From contig CAWDLK010000006.1 in NCBI GenBank assembly GCA_963803165.1, positions 62,001-126,000 of the forward strand: a stretch of DNA of 64,000 nt, written 5' to 3'. Source of the stretch: Changshengia sp963803165 (GTDB taxonomy: Bacteria > Chloroflexota > Dormibacteria > Aeolococcales > Aeolococcaceae). The notes beneath the pieces are model-generated. The model saw nothing but the letters and a program-made list of their open reading frames with translations, searched no databases and had not been told where the DNA came from. Positions 21,387 to 29,668 of the stretch are shown piece after piece; the first letter of the stretch is position 1, and each line of letters begins with the position of its first letter. Made by a program: the position numbers and the translations under genes.

Positions 21387-22515
21387 TCCCCTCGGGAAGC
21401 GCCTCGCCCAGCACCGCCTCGTAGACGGCCACGGTCTCGCGGGCGGCCCGGCTCCAGGTGAAGCGGGCGGCGTGCTCCCGCCCCCGCCGGCGCCGCTCCT
21501 CGACCTCGCCCGGGTCGGTGAGCAGCCGGTCCAGCGCGGCTCCGAGCGCGGCGGCGTCGCCGTCCGGCACCAGCACCGCCGCGTCGCCCGCGACCTCGGG
21601 GAGCGAGCTGTTGGCGAAGCCCACCGCCACCGCCCCGCAGCCCATCGCCTCGAGCAGCGGGAGCCCGAATCCCTCGTAGGCGCTGGGGAAGACGAAGGCC
21701 GCCGCGCCCGCGTAGAGGGCGACCAGGTCGGCGGTGTCGACGAAGCCGAGCTCGCGGCCGTGGTCGCCGAGCACCGCGAGCTGGGCCCGCACCGACGCGG
21801 CGAACATCCCCTGCCGGCCGGCGACCACGAGGTCGACGTCGTGGTCGCGGCGCAGCCGCCGGGTCGCCGCCACCAGATGGGGGAGGCCCTTGCGCGGCTC
21901 GAAGGTGCCCACCCCGAGGAGGTAGGGGCGGCGCAGACCGAGGCGCCCGAGGGTGGCCTCCACCACCGCCCTCTCCGGCGGCCGGTACCGCGCCTCGAGC
22001 CCGTGCGGGACCACGTGGATCCGGCCGGGCTCGACCCCCGCGATCCGCTCGCAGTCGGCGGCGGTGGCGCGGCTCGGGGCGATGATCGCGTCGGCGCGGC
22101 GGAGCAGCCTCATCCCGGGACGGCGGAGCAGGCGTGACCTCCACGAGTAGCCGGGGAGGAGGAAGGGGATGAGGTCGTGGACGGTCACCACCACGGGGAG
22201 GGCCGCCCGCCTCGGCTGGCCGTGCTCGATGGCGTGGTAGAGGCGGGGTGGGCGGCGGCGCAGGGCGGATGCCACCAGCAGGGGGTCGGCGAGGACCTGG
22301 GCCCGGCGCTCCAGCCGGGGGACGCGCATCTCCGCCCGAAGACCCAGGCCGGCGAGGTCGCCGGGGTCCGCGGCTCCCCGGCTGAGCAGCACGCCCACCT
22401 GCGGCGCGACCCCGATCTCGGCCATCCCCCCGAGCAGTCCCCGGAGGTAGCTGCCGATCCCCCGGCTCGCGGAGTCGCCCTGGAGCGGACGCCCGTCGAC
22501 GAGGACCGGCCTCAC
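21346..22515 (-). CDS. GT4 family glycosyltransferase
   Basis: A 389-residue GT-B glycosyltransferase. The N-terminal segment VDGRPLQGDSASRGIGSY, the central YLLGVGTFEPRKGLPHLV and the donor-binding FVFPSAYEGFGLPLLEAMGCG (E-x7-E type) are characteristic. The GTG at 22515 overlaps the stop of the upstream gene (GTGA), which decides the start. It is the last gene of the minus-strand glycan cluster that begins with the ABC exporter at 28.9 kb. It probably acts at the inner face of the membrane on a lipid-linked glycan. Confidence 0.85.
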   Translation of the reverse strand: MRPVLVDGRPLQGDSASRGIGSYLRGLLGGMAEIGVAPQVGVLLSRGAADPGDLAGLGLRAEMRVPRLERRAQVLADPLLVASALRRRPPRLYHAIEHGQPRRAALPVVVTVHDLIPFLLPGYSWRSRLLRRPGMRLLRRADAIIAPSRATAADCERIAGVEPGRIHVVPHGLEARYRPPERAVVEATLGRLGLRRPYLLGVGTFEPRKGLPHLVAATRRLRRDHDVDLVVAGRQGMFAASVRAQLAVLGDHGRELGFVDTADLVALYAGAAAFVFPSAYEGFGLPLLEAMGCGAVAVGFANSSLPEVAGDAAVLVPDGDAAALGAALDRLLTDPGEVEERRRRGREHAARFTWSRAARETVAVYEAVLGEALPEGISRAGGRGRSRHR

Positions 22516-23771
22516 GGCGGAGGCGTCCGCCGCGCCGCCCCGCTCTCCCCCGCCGCGATCAGGGCCTCCAGCCGCCGCACCACCGCGTTCCAGCGGTAGT
22601 GGAGGGCCACGTGACGCCTTCCGGCGTCTCCCCGCCGGGCCGCCTCGGCGGGATCGGCGAGCAGGGCCCCGGCGCGGTCGGCCAGCTCCCCCGGGTCGTG
22701 GAAGAGGAGCGCCCCGCCGCTCCGCTCCGCCTGCCCCGCCAGCACCGGGGAGTCTCCGTTGAGCAGGCACGGGCGCCCCGCCGCCCACGCCTCCAGCGTG
22801 ATCAGCGAGAGGCTCTCCAGGCGGCTGGTCACCACCACCGCCTCGGCGCCCGCCACCGCGTCCCAATGCTCGGCGTCGTCGACCCAGCCGAGCGAGACCA
22901 CCCCCTCGGGGACCTCGGCGGGCCCGTTCGGGTCACCGATGAGCACCAGGGAGACGTCCGGCCGCTCCCGGCGGAGCAGGCCGAAGCCGTCGAGGAGCAT
23001 CTCGACGCCCTTCCCCGGTGTCGCCCGCCCCGCGTAGAGGAGGTACCTGCCCAGCTGGTGGCGGCGCCGGAAGCCGGCGGGCTCGAGGGAGGTCGGCGGG
23101 TCGATCGCCACCGTGCCGACGGCATGGGGGCGCCGCGCCGCCACCGGGTGGACCGCCTCCAGCAGGGTGCGCTCCTCGTCGGTCCCGTACCAGAGGGCGT
23201 CGCTGGCCGCCAGCGCGCGTCCGACGGCGCGCAGTCGCAGGGCGGGCTCGTCGTGGGCGGCGGGGATCAGCAGCCGGGGGTGGGGCGCGGCCGGCAGGCC
23301 CCAGATCGTCGGGTGATAGAGGTAGGGGGTGAAGAGGGTCGGCCGGTCGGCCGCGGTGGCGAGCGCCCGCACCAGGGCCGGGGCGAAGGGCCCCTGAGCC
23401 ACCAGCCACGCGGTCTCGGGCCGCAGCTGCGGAGGCAGGCGGAAGAGGCCCCTGCTCATCTGGTGGAAGGCTCGGGGCGCCCGTCTCCCCATCACCGGGA
23501 ACCGCCGCACCCGGATGGCCCCGTCGAGGTCGTCCCCCGGCGGGAAGGCGGGCGTCCAGGTCGCCTCGTCGCCCGCGGTGGTGGTCCACACCTCGATCTC
23601 CCAGCGCCGGCTCTGCAGGGTGACGGCCAGCCGCCGGACCAGCAGCTCGCTCCCGCCGTTGACCCCGGGCCCGAAGCGGGGCACCACCAGGCGAAGCCGG
23701 CGGGGCCGCCGCGGCGCCGGGGACGGCGCCGCCGGACCGGCCTCGGCCCCGGCCGGCTCCGGGTCGGTCAC
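22512..23771 (-). CDS. GT4 family glycosyltransferase
   Basis: A 419-residue glycosyltransferase. The glycine-rich acceptor region is VVPRFGPGVNGGSELLVRRL. The donor half contains YLLYAGRATPGKGVEMLLDG and EAVVVTSRLESLSLITLEAWA, where the usual EGFG..E motif is replaced by ESLSLITLE. The GTG at 23771 overlaps the stop of the methyltransferase gene. It lies between two other cluster members with four-base overlaps, so translation is probably coupled. The sugar specificity is unknown. Confidence 0.82.
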   Translation of the reverse strand: MTDPEPAGAEAGPAAPSPAPRRPRRLRLVVPRFGPGVNGGSELLVRRLAVTLQSRRWEIEVWTTTAGDEATWTPAFPPGDDLDGAIRVRRFPVMGRRAPRAFHQMSRGLFRLPPQLRPETAWLVAQGPFAPALVRALATAADRPTLFTPYLYHPTIWGLPAAPHPRLLIPAAHDEPALRLRAVGRALAASDALWYGTDEERTLLEAVHPVAARRPHAVGTVAIDPPTSLEPAGFRRRHQLGRYLLYAGRATPGKGVEMLLDGFGLLRRERPDVSLVLIGDPNGPAEVPEGVVSLGWVDDAEHWDAVAGAEAVVVTSRLESLSLITLEAWAAGRPCLLNGDSPVLAGQAERSGGALLFHDPGELADRAGALLADPAEAARRGDAGRRHVALHYRWNAVVRRLEALIAAGESGAARRTPPP

Positions 23772-25075
23772 GCGACGACCGCGGCCTGCCGCTCCGCGGC
23801 GGACGAGGGCTCGCGGTACCAGTCGGCGCGGGTGAGGGGGATCCCGGATCGCCCCCCTCCTCCCGGGCGGACCGCCAGCACCTGGTGCACGGCGATCGAC
23901 CCCATCTCGAACCCGACCCGGCTGCCGCTCATGTAGAGCTTCCACACCCGCGCCCGCTGGACACCGACCAGCCCGACCGCCTCGTCCCAGGACGCCTCCA
24001 AACGGTCGCTCCAGCTGCGCAGGGTGAGCGCGTAGTGCTCGCGCAGGCTCTCGACGTCGCGCACCTCGAGCCCGCCGGCCTGGAGCGCGGTGACCATCCC
24101 CCCCACCTCCTGGAGCTGACCGTCGGGGAAGACGAAGCTGTTCAGGAACGCGCCGTTGCCGCCCGCGCCCGGCCGGTCGGTGATGCCGTGGATGAGGGCT
24201 CGTCCGCCCGGGCGGAGCAGCCGGTGCACCGCCCGGCAGTAGGCGCCCATCTCGCGCCGTCCGACGTGCTCGACCATCCCCACGCTGGCCACGGCGTCGA
24301 ACTCGCGCTCGAGCCCGTCACGGTAGTCGGCGAGGCGCACCTCCGCCCTCCCCTCCAGCCCCCGCTCGCGCACCTGGCGCATCGCCCATTCGGCCTGGCG
24401 CGGGCTGGCGGTGATCCCGAGCGCCTCGATGCCCCAGTGCTCGGCGGCATGGAACACCAGGCTCCCCCAGCCGCAGCCGATGTCGAGGAGGCGCTCCCCC
24501 GGACGCAGGCGCAGCTTGCGGCAGACCAGCTCCAGCTTGGCCTCCTGGGCGGCGTCGAGGTCGGTGTCCGGGGAGGGGAAGTAGGCGCACGAGTAGGTCA
24601 GGGTGCGGCCCAGGAAGAGCCGGTAGAACTCGGGTGGCTGGTCGTAGTGGTGGCGGATCGCCTCGCGGTCGCGGCTGCGGCTGTGCAGCCGCCCGTGGAG
24701 CCGGGCCTCGACGGGGAGCCCGCGAGGGTCGGGCCGGGCGCCCAGGGCGAGCGCGGTCGCGGCGAGGCGGGGGAGCAGGCGGGCCACCCGGGCCATCGAG
24801 AGGTCGTTGACGTGCCCCAGGAAGGCGTGGAGGTCGTCGATCTCGAGGCTGCCCTCGACGTAGGCGCGTCCGAAGGCCCGCTCCGGCAGGTCGCCGATGA
24901 GCCGGTCGAGCGCCTTCCGGCTGTTCAGCCGGAGGACGAAGCGAGGGGGCCCCGCCTCCCCGACGGAGGTGCCGTCCCACATCACGAGACGCCATCTCTC
25001 GGTGCCCCAGACGGCGCTGAGGATGGAGAAGAGCCGGCGGCTCGCGCCGGGGTCAGGGGCTGCGTTCGGCTTCAT
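23768..25075 (-). CDS. Cyclopropane-fatty-acyl-phospholipid synthase family methyltransferase
   Basis: A 435-residue SAM-dependent enzyme of the CFA synthase/mycolic acid cyclopropane synthase family. The N-terminal domain includes FVLRLNSRKALDRLIGDLPE and YVEGSLEIDDLHAF. The SAM site is LLDIGCGWGSLVFHAAEHWG, and SVGMVEHVG and IHGITDRPG follow. Members transfer a methylene or methyl group from SAM to unsaturated acyl chains of membrane lipids. Its position inside a glycan export operon is unusual and may mean that the lipid carrier or the exported glycolipid is modified. ATG at 25075; about 77 bases separate it from the glycosyltransferase upstream. Confidence 0.85.
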   Translation of the reverse strand: MKPNAAPDPGASRRLFSILSAVWGTERWRLVMWDGTSVGEAGPPRFVLRLNSRKALDRLIGDLPERAFGRAYVEGSLEIDDLHAFLGHVNDLSMARVARLLPRLAATALALGARPDPRGLPVEARLHGRLHSRSRDREAIRHHYDQPPEFYRLFLGRTLTYSCAYFPSPDTDLDAAQEAKLELVCRKLRLRPGERLLDIGCGWGSLVFHAAEHWGIEALGITASPRQAEWAMRQVRERGLEGRAEVRLADYRDGLEREFDAVASVGMVEHVGRREMGAYCRAVHRLLRPGGRALIHGITDRPGAGGNGAFLNSFVFPDGQLQEVGGMVTALQAGGLEVRDVESLREHYALTLRSWSDRLEASWDEAVGLVGVQRARVWKLYMSGSRVGFEMGSIAVHQVLAVRPGGGGRSGIPLTRADWYREPSSAAERQAAVVA

Positions 25076-25152
25076 GCTCACCGCTCCCAGAGGTGCTCCG
25101 CGCCCTCGGATGGTGGCACAGAGGGGGCGCGTCCCACCCGGACCGCGGGGTC

Positions 25153-26212
25153 TCAGGAGTGCAGGCGCAGCCGGTCCAGGAGCTCGGTCATCCGCTCCCG
25201 GAACACGTGATCCGAGAACGCGGAGAGCCGCCGCCGGCCCCGGGCGATGAGCAGCCGGCGCAGCCCGTCGTCGCGCACCACCCTGTCGATGATCGCCGCC
25301 CAGGTGAGCGGGTCGTCGGTGGGGAGCAGGATGCCCGCGTCCGCCACCGTCTCCGGGACCGCGGCGGCGGCGCGGGCCACGACCGGGAGGTCGAAGGCCC
25401 AGGCCTCCAGGAGGGGCATGCCGAAGCCCTCGTGCTCGCTGGCGGAGACGGCGAGGCTGGCGGACGCGTAGAGGTCCCCGATCTCCCGGTCGCCGAGCCG
25501 TCCCGGCAGCGAGACGGCCCCGGAGACCCCCAGCTCGCTGGCGAGCCGCCGCAGGCCGGCCGCGTACGAACTCGGTGTCGTCCCAGCCTCCGGGCAGCAC
25601 CAGGGTCGCCTCCGGCTGGTCGCGGGCCCGGAGCGCCGCCAGCACCCGGATCAGCTCCTCCTGGCGCTTGTGCGGGGCCAGCCGGGAGACGGAGATCAGT
25701 CGGGCCGCGCCGGAGGCGCGGGCCGGGCGGGGCGAGAGGCGCCGGAGGTCGACGGGGGGCGGGATGACCATGGTCTCCGGACACCCCGCCGCCCTCAGCT
25801 CCCCGACGCTGTAGGCGGAGCCGCCGATCCCCAGCTCGACGATCGGAGCGAGCCGGATCAGGTCGCGGCGGCCGCGATCGAGCCAGTAGGCCACCCGCGG
25901 GCTGACCGCCCGGTAGTAGCTCGATGGCGTGATGTTGTGGAAGACGATCGCCCGCCGGCAGCCGAGCCCGGAGAAGAGCCGCGCCGATGCGGCTCCGATG
26001 CTGAGGTGATAGAGGACCAGGTCGTCCGCCCTCACTCGGGCGGGCAGCTCCTCGGCCGGCCGGGCCTCTCCGAGCAGGCTCTGATGGGTCTCCTCCGCGA
26101 AGATCGCTGAGCTGATACCCGCCTCCCGGAAGCCGGAGCGCATGCGCATGGCCGCCTGGCCCACGGCATCCCCCGGGGAGAGGACCGGGAGGAGCTGGTG
26201 GACGGCGGTCAC
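25153..26212 (-). CDS. GT4 family glycosyltransferase, broken by a one-base insertion
   Basis: The N-terminal ~210 residues (MTAVHQLLPVLSPGDAVGQA, FHNITPSSYY, ISVSRLAPHKRQEELIRVL) are in one frame and the C-terminal ~130 (GLRRLASELGVSGAVSLPG, then ASEHEGFGMPLLEAWAFDLP) in another. The break is near 25567, where one extra G after TTC separates them; removing it gives a normal ~350-residue GT4 enzyme. All donor-site motifs survive, so a sequence error or very recent mutation is more likely than decay. Its ATG overlaps the stop of the upstream small protein. Confidence 0.75.
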
Positions 26213-26661
26213 GCTTCGCGGCTCTCCGACCCCTCGGGGTCGGCGGGCTCCGGGGCCGAGGCCTCGAGCCGGGCGACCCGTCCCTCCAGGGCGCGCAGCT
26301 CGCGCAGCATGGCGAGGTTGAAGCGCGTCTGGTCCCGGGCGATCGGGGCGACGTACCAGGAGAGCAGCCGCCGGGTCACCCGCTTGACGAGGACCGCCAC
26401 CCCGCCGATCACCGGGCGGCCGGCGCGGAGGGGGCGGGCGCTCTCGATCAGAACGCTGGCCTCCGGGGCCTCGAGCCCCTCGTCCGGGTGGAAGGGGGTG
26501 GCGAGCCGCTCCACGAGGGACGCGGGATAGGCGCCGGCGGCGCGCCCGCGCTCGACCTCGGCCGACACGCCGGCGACGATCCCCTCCAGGTCGGGGGCGG
26601 GAGAGGTGGGATCGCCGGCCGCGGGGTCCGGCTCAGGACCGGCGACGGCCTGGTCGCTCAT
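26209..26661 (-). CDS. Small protein of glycan clusters with a membrane-proximal helix and coiled coil
   Basis: 150 residues of unrecognised function. The N-terminal 25 residues are acidic and Pro-rich; the middle has RPVIGGVAVLVKRVTRRLLS, an amphipathic or membrane-associated stretch followed by WYVAPIARDQTRFN. The C-terminus is a likely coiled coil (LAMLRELRALEGRVARLEAS). Similar W-Y-V-x-P...Q-x-x-F-N proteins occur beside glycosyltransferases in actinobacterial surface-glycan loci, by my recollection. It overlaps wzt by 29 bases and the next GT by four, so it is part of the operon. It may organise the glycosyltransferases at the membrane (inference). Confidence 0.6.
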   Translation of the reverse strand: MSDQAVAGPEPDPAAGDPTSPAPDLEGIVAGVSAEVERGRAAGAYPASLVERLATPFHPDEGLEAPEASVLIESARPLRAGRPVIGGVAVLVKRVTRRLLSWYVAPIARDQTRFNLAMLRELRALEGRVARLEASAPEPADPEGSESREA

Positions 26662-27931
26662 CCCGCCCGGCCCGCCGGGTGGAGACGAGCTGCTCCGGCT
26701 GGTCCGCCGGCTGCTCCGCCGGCACCACCGACCAGGCTCCGCCCGGCTCGATCACCCCGCGACGTTCCCTTCTGTCGATGACCCGGAAGTGTAGGGCGTT
26801 CTTCAGGTGGTCGAAGGCGGCGCGGTCCCGCCGCCCCTGGAGCTCGACGTCGATGCTGTACTTCCCGTCGAGCAGGGAGAGCTGGGGGATGTCGAAGCGG
26901 ATCGTCCCAGCCGAGCCGCGCTGGCTCTCGCCGACCTGTGCGTACTGGCTGACCGGGAGCTCGACCTCCGAGACCATCAGCCCGTCGCCGCGCAGGATCC
27001 AGAGCACGCAGGTGAAGTCGGCCACGGCGTCGTTCTGGATCTCGTAACCGAGCTCGATGCGCACGAAGCCGCCGGTCGCCGGGTTGGCGTCCTCGACCCC
27101 GCGCTCGTCGAGCATCCGGATCCCGGTCACCACCACGTCGCGCGAGCCCCAGCGCTCGATCTCGGCGTCGGGGTGCGCGCCGTCGGCGGCCATGCCGATG
27201 GCGTGACGGTACTGCGCGGTCACGTCGGCGGTGTCGCCGTCGGCGACCAGCCGGCCGTGGTCGAGCAGCAGGGCCCGGTCGCAGTAGGTGGTGACCGCAC
27301 TCAGCTCGTGGGTCACCAGCACCACGGTGCGGCCCTCCCGCTTGTAGCGGGTGAACACGTCGAAGCACTTCTGCTGGAAGGGCGCGTCCCCGACCGCGAG
27401 CACCTCGTCCATCATCAGGATCTCGGCGTGGGCCTGTATCGCCAGCGAGAAGGCGAGCCGCACCTGCATCCCCGAGGAGAAGTTCTTGAGCTTGTGGTCG
27501 ACGAACTGCTCCAGCTCGGCGAACCCGATGATCTCGTCGAGGCGGCGGTGCAGCTCGGGCCGGCTCAGCCCCAGGATCGCTCCGCTCAGGAAGATGTTCT
27601 CTCGCGCGGTCAGCTCGGGGTTGAAGCCGACGCCCAGCTCGAGGAAGGGCGACACCCTGCCCTGGATGGCCACCACTCCCGCATTCGGCCGGTAGATGCG
27701 GGAGAGGATCTTGAGCAGGGTGCTCTTGCCCGAGCCGTTGTGCCCGATGATCCCGACGAACTCACCCGCTTCCACCTCGAAGCTGACGTCCAGCAGCGCC
27801 TCGAGGATGCGGTAGCGCGAGGCGCTCCGCCAGTGGGTGAGCCGGTGCTTGAGGGTGGCGCTGCGGTCGAGAGGGATGCGGAAGCGCTTGGAGAGGTGCT
27901 CCACCGTGATGGCGAGGTCGCGATCCGCCAT
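26633..27931 (-). CDS. Polysaccharide ABC exporter ATP-binding subunit (Wzt type)
   Basis: A 432-residue ATPase. Residues ~1-250 form the nucleotide-binding domain with Walker A GHNGSGKST, signature FSSGMQVRLAFSLA and Walker B ILMMDEVLAVGD, all typical of the Wzt/TagH branch. The C-terminal ~150 residues (from WGSRDVVVTGIRMLDERG) match a Wzt-C-like carbohydrate-binding beta-sandwich, which in O-antigen systems recognises the glycan's terminal modification. It follows the permease gene by two bases. It is predicted to energise export of a lipid-linked glycan made by the downstream glycosyltransferases. Confidence 0.88.
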   Translation of the reverse strand: MADRDLAITVEHLSKRFRIPLDRSATLKHRLTHWRSASRYRILEALLDVSFEVEAGEFVGIIGHNGSGKSTLLKILSRIYRPNAGVVAIQGRVSPFLELGVGFNPELTARENIFLSGAILGLSRPELHRRLDEIIGFAELEQFVDHKLKNFSSGMQVRLAFSLAIQAHAEILMMDEVLAVGDAPFQQKCFDVFTRYKREGRTVVLVTHELSAVTTYCDRALLLDHGRLVADGDTADVTAQYRHAIGMAADGAHPDAEIERWGSRDVVVTGIRMLDERGVEDANPATGGFVRIELGYEIQNDAVADFTCVLWILRGDGLMVSEVELPVSQYAQVGESQRGSAGTIRFDIPQLSLLDGKYSIDVELQGRRDRAAFDHLKNALHFRVIDRRERRGVIEPGGAWSVVPAEQPADQPEQLVSTRRAGRDERPGRRRS

Positions 27932-27933
27932 GG

Positions 27934-28869
27934 TCAGAGGTTCTCGGCGAAGTTGCGGGCGCGGGATCGGAAGGTGAGCGCGCCGACCGTCACCACCAGG
28001 ATGACGGCCAGGAACGGCACGGGCAGGAGCCATGGGGCGTTCAGCGGGTGCAGCTGGTGGACGGCGGCCATATGGCCCGTCACCACCAGCTCGGTCCAGG
28101 GCGCCTGCGGTGTCAGCAGCGCATGGCGAAGGTCTTCGATGGTCTGCATGATGGGATTGCAGGCCATGAGCTGCACGATCCAGAGGTAGTGGGGGGCGAT
28201 GTACTTCGCCTGACCGATCGCCTCGGCCAGATGCAACCGCTGGAGAACGTAGGTGAGGCTGAACATCACCCCGGACCCATAGAAGAGCAGCTGCATCAGC
28301 ACCTCCCAGAGGTGGCTGACATCGTGGAACTGGACGAAGAGGGCGGAGAGGAAGAGCGAGATCCCGAACGCCAGCAGGTACAGCTCGAGGAGCAGCGGGA
28401 TGACCATGACGATGCGCAGACCGATGTCGATCTGATGCAGCGCCACGGCGATCACGAACACGATCACCAGGTTGATGAGGAAGGTGAACAGTGAGGAGAT
28501 CGAGGCGGCGATGACCAGGATGGAGCGCGGGAAGTAGGCCTTGCGGATCAGCCCGCCGTTGCTGGCGATGGCCTGCATCGACGAGCCGGTGCACTCGGAG
28601 AAGAAGGTCCAGACCACGATCCCGAGCAGCAGCTGGATGCCGTAGAAGTGCGTCCCGTCCTTGATGTTGAAGAGGTCGACGAAGATGAAGTAGGTGATCG
28701 CGAAGATCGATGCCGGCTTGATCAGTGACCAGAGGTAGCCGAGCACCGACTGCGTGTAGCGCAGCTTGAACTGGCTGATGGCCAGCTCCAGGGTCAGGTG
28801 CCGGTAGTGGCGGAAGCTGTCGAGCTGCGGCGCGGCGGCGGGCAGCCCGGCGTCAGCGGTGGCGGACAT
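27934..28869 (-). CDS. Polysaccharide ABC exporter permease (Wzm / ABC-2 type)
   Basis: A 311-residue membrane protein with six predicted helices. The N-terminal amphipathic region SQFKLRYTQSVLGYLWSLIK and the IRKAYFPRSILVIAA loop are typical of ABC-2 polysaccharide permeases. It is the first gene of the minus-strand cluster and is followed directly by its ATPase. Its ATG at 28869 faces apt across a 190-bp divergent region that holds a TACACT box (about 28924-28929) and a small ACAAC/GTTGT inverted repeat in the likely leader. Confidence 0.88.
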   Translation of the reverse strand: MSATADAGLPAAAPQLDSFRHYRHLTLELAISQFKLRYTQSVLGYLWSLIKPASIFAITYFIFVDLFNIKDGTHFYGIQLLLGIVVWTFFSECTGSSMQAIASNGGLIRKAYFPRSILVIAASISSLFTFLINLVIVFVIAVALHQIDIGLRIVMVIPLLLELYLLAFGISLFLSALFVQFHDVSHLWEVLMQLLFYGSGVMFSLTYVLQRLHLAEAIGQAKYIAPHYLWIVQLMACNPIMQTIEDLRHALLTPQAPWTELVVTGHMAAVHQLHPLNAPWLLPVPFLAVILVVTVGALTFRSRARNFAENL

Positions 28870-29061
28870 TGATCATGCGAAGGCAGCAAACAACCCGTGT
28901 TGTCTCGGAGGGGAGCGACCAGGCAGTGTAGCAATCGCGCCAGTGCCGCTGATGGAGCAGGCCTCCTGGTGCTCGCTCCGCGCGCCAGGGGCTGCTCCGC
29001 TCGGAGGGAAAGCCTCCGACTCCCCTCCTCGCCACGCCACCCCTGCTAGCATCCGGCGGCG
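28870..29061. other. Divergent promoter region between the glycan operon and apt
   Basis: Contains a minus-strand TACACT box about 55 bases before the permease start, an ACAAC-CCGT-GTTGT inverted repeat near 28890, a 7-bp hairpin with perfect arms (29001-29007 with 29013-29019), and the apt -10 box at its right end. No gene is apparent in it. Confidence 0.45.
29047..29052 (+). promoter_or_regulatory. -10 box (TAGCAT) for apt
   Basis: TAGCAT ends 9 bases before the apt ATG, consistent with a leaderless transcript. Confidence 0.45.
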
Positions 29062-29610
29062 ATGGCCGACGGTCCCGTCACTCCCGATCCCCTCGCGGAG
29101 CGTCTCCGCGGGCTGATCCGGGACGTCCCCGACTTCCCCCGCAAGGGCGTCCTCTTCCGGGACATCACCACGCTGCTCGGCGATGCCGAGGCCTTCCGGA
29201 CCGCCATCGACGACCTCGTCGAGGCCTACCGCGACGCCCGCGTCGAGGTGGTGGTCGGGGTGGAGTCGCGGGGCTTCGTGCTCGGGGGGGCGCTCGCCTA
29301 CCTGCTCGGGGTCGGCTTCGTCCCGGTGCGCAAGCAGGGCAGGCTGCCGGCTCGGACCATCTCAGTCGCCTATGCCCTCGAGTACGGCGAGGCGGTGCTC
29401 GAGGTCCACGCCGACGCCATCCGTCCCGGCCAGAGAGTGCTGATCGTCGACGACCTGCTGGCCACCGGCGGCACCGCACGGGCGTCCGCCGAGCTGGTGG
29501 AGCGCCTCGGCGGCCAGGTCATCGGCATCGCCTTCCTCATCGAGCTGGCCGATCTGGGGGGGGCGCAGGCCCTCGGCGATCGCCACCACGTGGCGCTGAT
29601 CCGCTTCTGA
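29062..29610 (+). CDS. apt: Adenine phosphoribosyltransferase
   Basis: A 182-residue purine-salvage enzyme turning adenine and PRPP into AMP. The PRPP loop is VLIVDDLLATGGTARAS. FPRKGVLFRDITTLL, VVVGVESRGFVLGGALAY and VPVRKQGRLP are the usual APRT signatures. Length and spacing are normal. It is followed 58 bases later by ahcY; salvage of adenine and adenosine fits the methyl cycle. Confidence 0.94.
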   Translation: MADGPVTPDPLAERLRGLIRDVPDFPRKGVLFRDITTLLGDAEAFRTAIDDLVEAYRDARVEVVVGVESRGFVLGGALAYLLGVGFVPVRKQGRLPARTISVAYALEYGEAVLEVHADAIRPGQRVLIVDDLLATGGTARASAELVERLGGQVIGIAFLIELADLGGAQALGDRHHVALIRF

Positions 29611-29668
29611 GGGGCTCGGGTACCATGGCCGCGCGAAGCATCCGTGTCCGTCCGCGCCAGGAGAAGGC

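Noticed and set aside
29611..29668. SAH riboswitch upstream of ahcY
   Set aside because: Only 58 bases are available and no pseudoknot-compatible conserved core was seen; a normal AGGAGAAG ribosome site explains the start.
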